Shown here: piece by piece, positions 62,060 through 64,000 of the stretch | Layout: each line of letters opens with the position of its first letter | Numbering within the stretch: position 1 is the stretch's first letter | Notes under the pieces: model-generated | The model's database searches: none | Seen by the model: the letters and a program-made list of their open reading frames with translations, nothing else | Told to the model about the DNA's origin: nothing | Program-made: the position numbers and the translations under genes | Assembly (NCBI RefSeq): GCF_003945595.2 | Contig: NW_024104331.1 | Coordinates: 124,001-188,000, forward strand | Length of the DNA: 64,000 nucleotides | DNA from: Pipra filicauda | Taxonomy: Eukaryota; Chordata; Aves; Passeriformes; Pipridae | Direction: 5' to 3'

Positions 62060-63971
62060 TCAGGCCAGGATGGGGAAGGAGGCGGCGGTGGCCACGCCGC
62101 AGTTGTTGTCCTTCATGGCCATGAGGATGTAGCCGTCGTTGCCCCAGTAGGTGGACCAGGAGTTCTTGATGAGCCAGTAGCCCTTGCCGTGCAGGACCCC
62201 GTAGCCCACGGCCAGCACCGCGTGGTCCAGCGCCCACGTCTCGTTTCCTGGACGGAAGAGAGAAGAAAACAAAGCCGACTCAGTCCCTGTCTCGGAGCTA
62301 AATCCCACCCTACACATATTTTTGCTTATCCCAGCGGCAATGAGCAGGGTATGGAGCCTCCAGGGGCCGGGACTCACCGCAGAGGGGCTCCTCGTAGACA
62401 CCGTTGGCGTAGAAGGCGAAGGACTTGTGGGAGGCGTCGATGTTGACGGCCACGGGGCCGTGCTTGACCAGCGCAGCCTTCAGGGCCACGGCACTGCCCG
62501 GTGCCACGCGGGCGTAGCCAGCCAGGGGGGCCACCAGCTCCGACTGGTTACAGTGACAGTAGCCATTCTGGAGTGGGAGCAGGGAAAGCTGAGGTGGCAC
62601 CAGGGTCCCGGGGCAGGTTGGGGTAGTGAGGAGGTGGGAGGGAGTGGGGCAGCTCAGATGGAGCATCCGAGGTGGAGCCATCTGCTGCCAAAGGGCCGAT
62701 GGCTGGTTTGGGAGAGCCTGGAGGGAAGGACTGGGGAGGGGGTGGCACTGCACCCACTCTGAGTGGCACTGCCACCCTCACCTGCCCCAGGTAGGGCCCG
62801 TAGGACTCGGTGCTGGCGATGCCACCGTGTTTCTTGATCCACTCATAGGCTCTCCACTCCTCCCCCCCGTCACAGGCGTAGTTCCCGAAGCCCCAGGAGC
62901 AGTCGATGAGGACTTGTTGGGACAGGGAGGTCAGCACACCGGTCTGTGGGGGGGACACGCTGCAGGAATGGGGACAGGCGCCCTGCAGGCACCCCGTCCA
63001 CCCCCGTGGGGCACAGCCCCGCTCCCACCTTGAGGAACAGGGCACCTTCCATGGCCCCTGTGGTGGCGAAGCTCCAGCACGACCCACAGACAGCCTGGTC
63101 CTTCACGGGGGTGACGGCGCCTGGGGACAGCGGGGTGGGGACAAGTGACCAACTGGGCTGCTGGCTGTCCCTACACAGACCCCAGTGTGCACAGCTCTGG
63201 TGTCACCAGCCCCCTCCTCACCGTAGAGCCGCCAGTCGAGGCTCTCGGGCAGGGTGAGGCCGGCGTAGAGGTGGGCGGGGAAGGGCTGCCCGTTGTTGGG
63301 GTCCCCGCTGCGCCGGCGGCCCCGCAGGGCTGCCAGTTCCTGGGGCGTGCGGTCGGCCAGGTGGTTCAGGGCCAGCGTGTAGGAGAGCGCGGCGCGGTTC
63401 CGGGAGTGCACGAACCTGGGGCACGGCGGGAGGGGAGTGGGGAGCCCCCTCCCTGACCCCCCCCCCCAGCACATCCCCTGGCATCCTGTGCCGCAGGGGT
63501 GTGAGAGGGGAGTGAGGACCCCATCCCTGAGCCCCCCCAGCCCATCCTCGTGGTCTCCTGTAACTCATGTCTGTGAAAGGGGAGTGGGGGCCCCATCCCT
63601 GAGCCCCCCCAGCCCATGCCTTGTCATCCTATTCCACCTGCCAAGAGGTGAGTGGAGATCCAATTCCTGACCCCCCAGCCTGTCCCCTGACATCCTGTAC
63701 CACGTGTCTGTGAGAGGGGAGCAGGGTACCCCCTCCCTGAGCCCCACCAGCCCCCCTGCCCTCCCGTACCTCATGTTGTGGATGAAGGTGTGCCTGCGGT
63801 GCTCGTGCTCCTCCTCGCTGCCGTAGCTCTTCCCAAACTGCTCCTTGTAGCGGTGGAAGAGGCGGTGGTGGATGTGGTCTGTGTCCGGCCCCCTCCCCAC
63901 AAACTCCTGCATGGGGTTGGCCACGAGGAGGTGCTCGGGGCTGCCCGTGGGCCACTGCTCACACTGCACCC
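62060..63971 (-). CDS. Papain-family cysteine protease, counting-factor-associated protein D-like, 5' partial
   Basis: This is a C1A peptidase, expected to be secreted or lysosomal and to cleave proteins after removal of an I29 propeptide. Exons, 5' to 3' within the window: 63971-63770, 63415-63222, 63120-63029, 62943-62782, 62567-62378 and 62247-62060 (TGA). They join in frame to 341 residues. The first listed exon begins at a splice acceptor in phase 2, so at least one upstream exon lies off the right edge. An ERFNIN propeptide motif is intact, counting from the first complete codon: Glu54, Arg58, Phe62, Asn65, Val69 and Asn73. The mature enzyme starts near residue 124. The catalytic set is complete: Gln140, Cys146 (in CGSCWSF), His288 and Asn308 (in KNSWSTYWG). 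The overall pattern resembles Dictyostelium cfaD and uncharacterised 'digestive cysteine proteinase'-like vertebrate proteins rather than cathepsins L, S or K. The family is certain; the exact orthologue is not. Confidence 0.88.
63435..63769. repeat. Minisatellite of about 70 bp filling a protease intron
   Basis: Five diverged units begin near 63435, 63510, 63582, 63650 and 63719, each with a GAGTGGGGA-like head followed by CCCTCCCTGAGCCCC and an AGCCC...CATCCTGT tail. They occupy essentially the whole intron between exons ending at 63770 and 63415, and the last unit abuts the splice donor. Confidence 0.85.
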
Positions 63972-64000
63972 CTGCCACGAGACATGGGCGGTGCTGGTGC

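Overview
This is vertebrate nuclear DNA, almost certainly avian. Genes are split into small exons with GT-AG introns, promoters are CpG-rich, and the interspersed repeats are almost all 3' ends of CR1 LINEs, the main bird retrotransposon; about 28 pieces are recognisable. Compact introns, high local GC and many G/C-rich minisatellites fit a bird microchromosome. The species cannot be named from the sequence.

Three protein genes can be reconstructed exon by exon, all on the minus strand. From right to left they are: (1) a papain-family (C1A) cysteine protease resembling counting-factor-associated protein D (62060-63971, with its 5' end beyond the window); (2) FAM76A (43155-55560, nine coding exons, 307 codons); (3) SESN2, sestrin 2 (26973-35426, ten coding exons, 471 codons). 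Every exon junction in the three models keeps the reading frame, and the rebuilt lengths agree with the families.

The left third (1 to about 22.3 kb) has no coding exon I can support. A CpG-island promoter with a ZNF143/M4-type element and a good splice donor sits at 22.33-22.41 kb and points left, so this third is best read as the first intron of an unidentified leftward gene. Upstream of that promoter is an array of eight CACGCCC-containing repeats and then about 400 bp of G-rich repeats.

Between genes: 22.6-26.1 kb (leftward promoter to SESN2 3' end), 35.7-41.1 kb (SESN2 promoter to FAM76A 3' UTR) and 55.8-61.9 kb (FAM76A promoter to protease 3' end) hold CR1 copies, minisatellites and homopolymer runs but no supported gene. 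SESN2 (leucine sensor and stress protein acting on GATOR2-mTORC1), FAM76A (nuclear, poorly characterised) and the protease share no known pathway. Their shared orientation is synteny, not an operon. I see no CRISPR array, tRNA, rRNA or prokaryotic feature.
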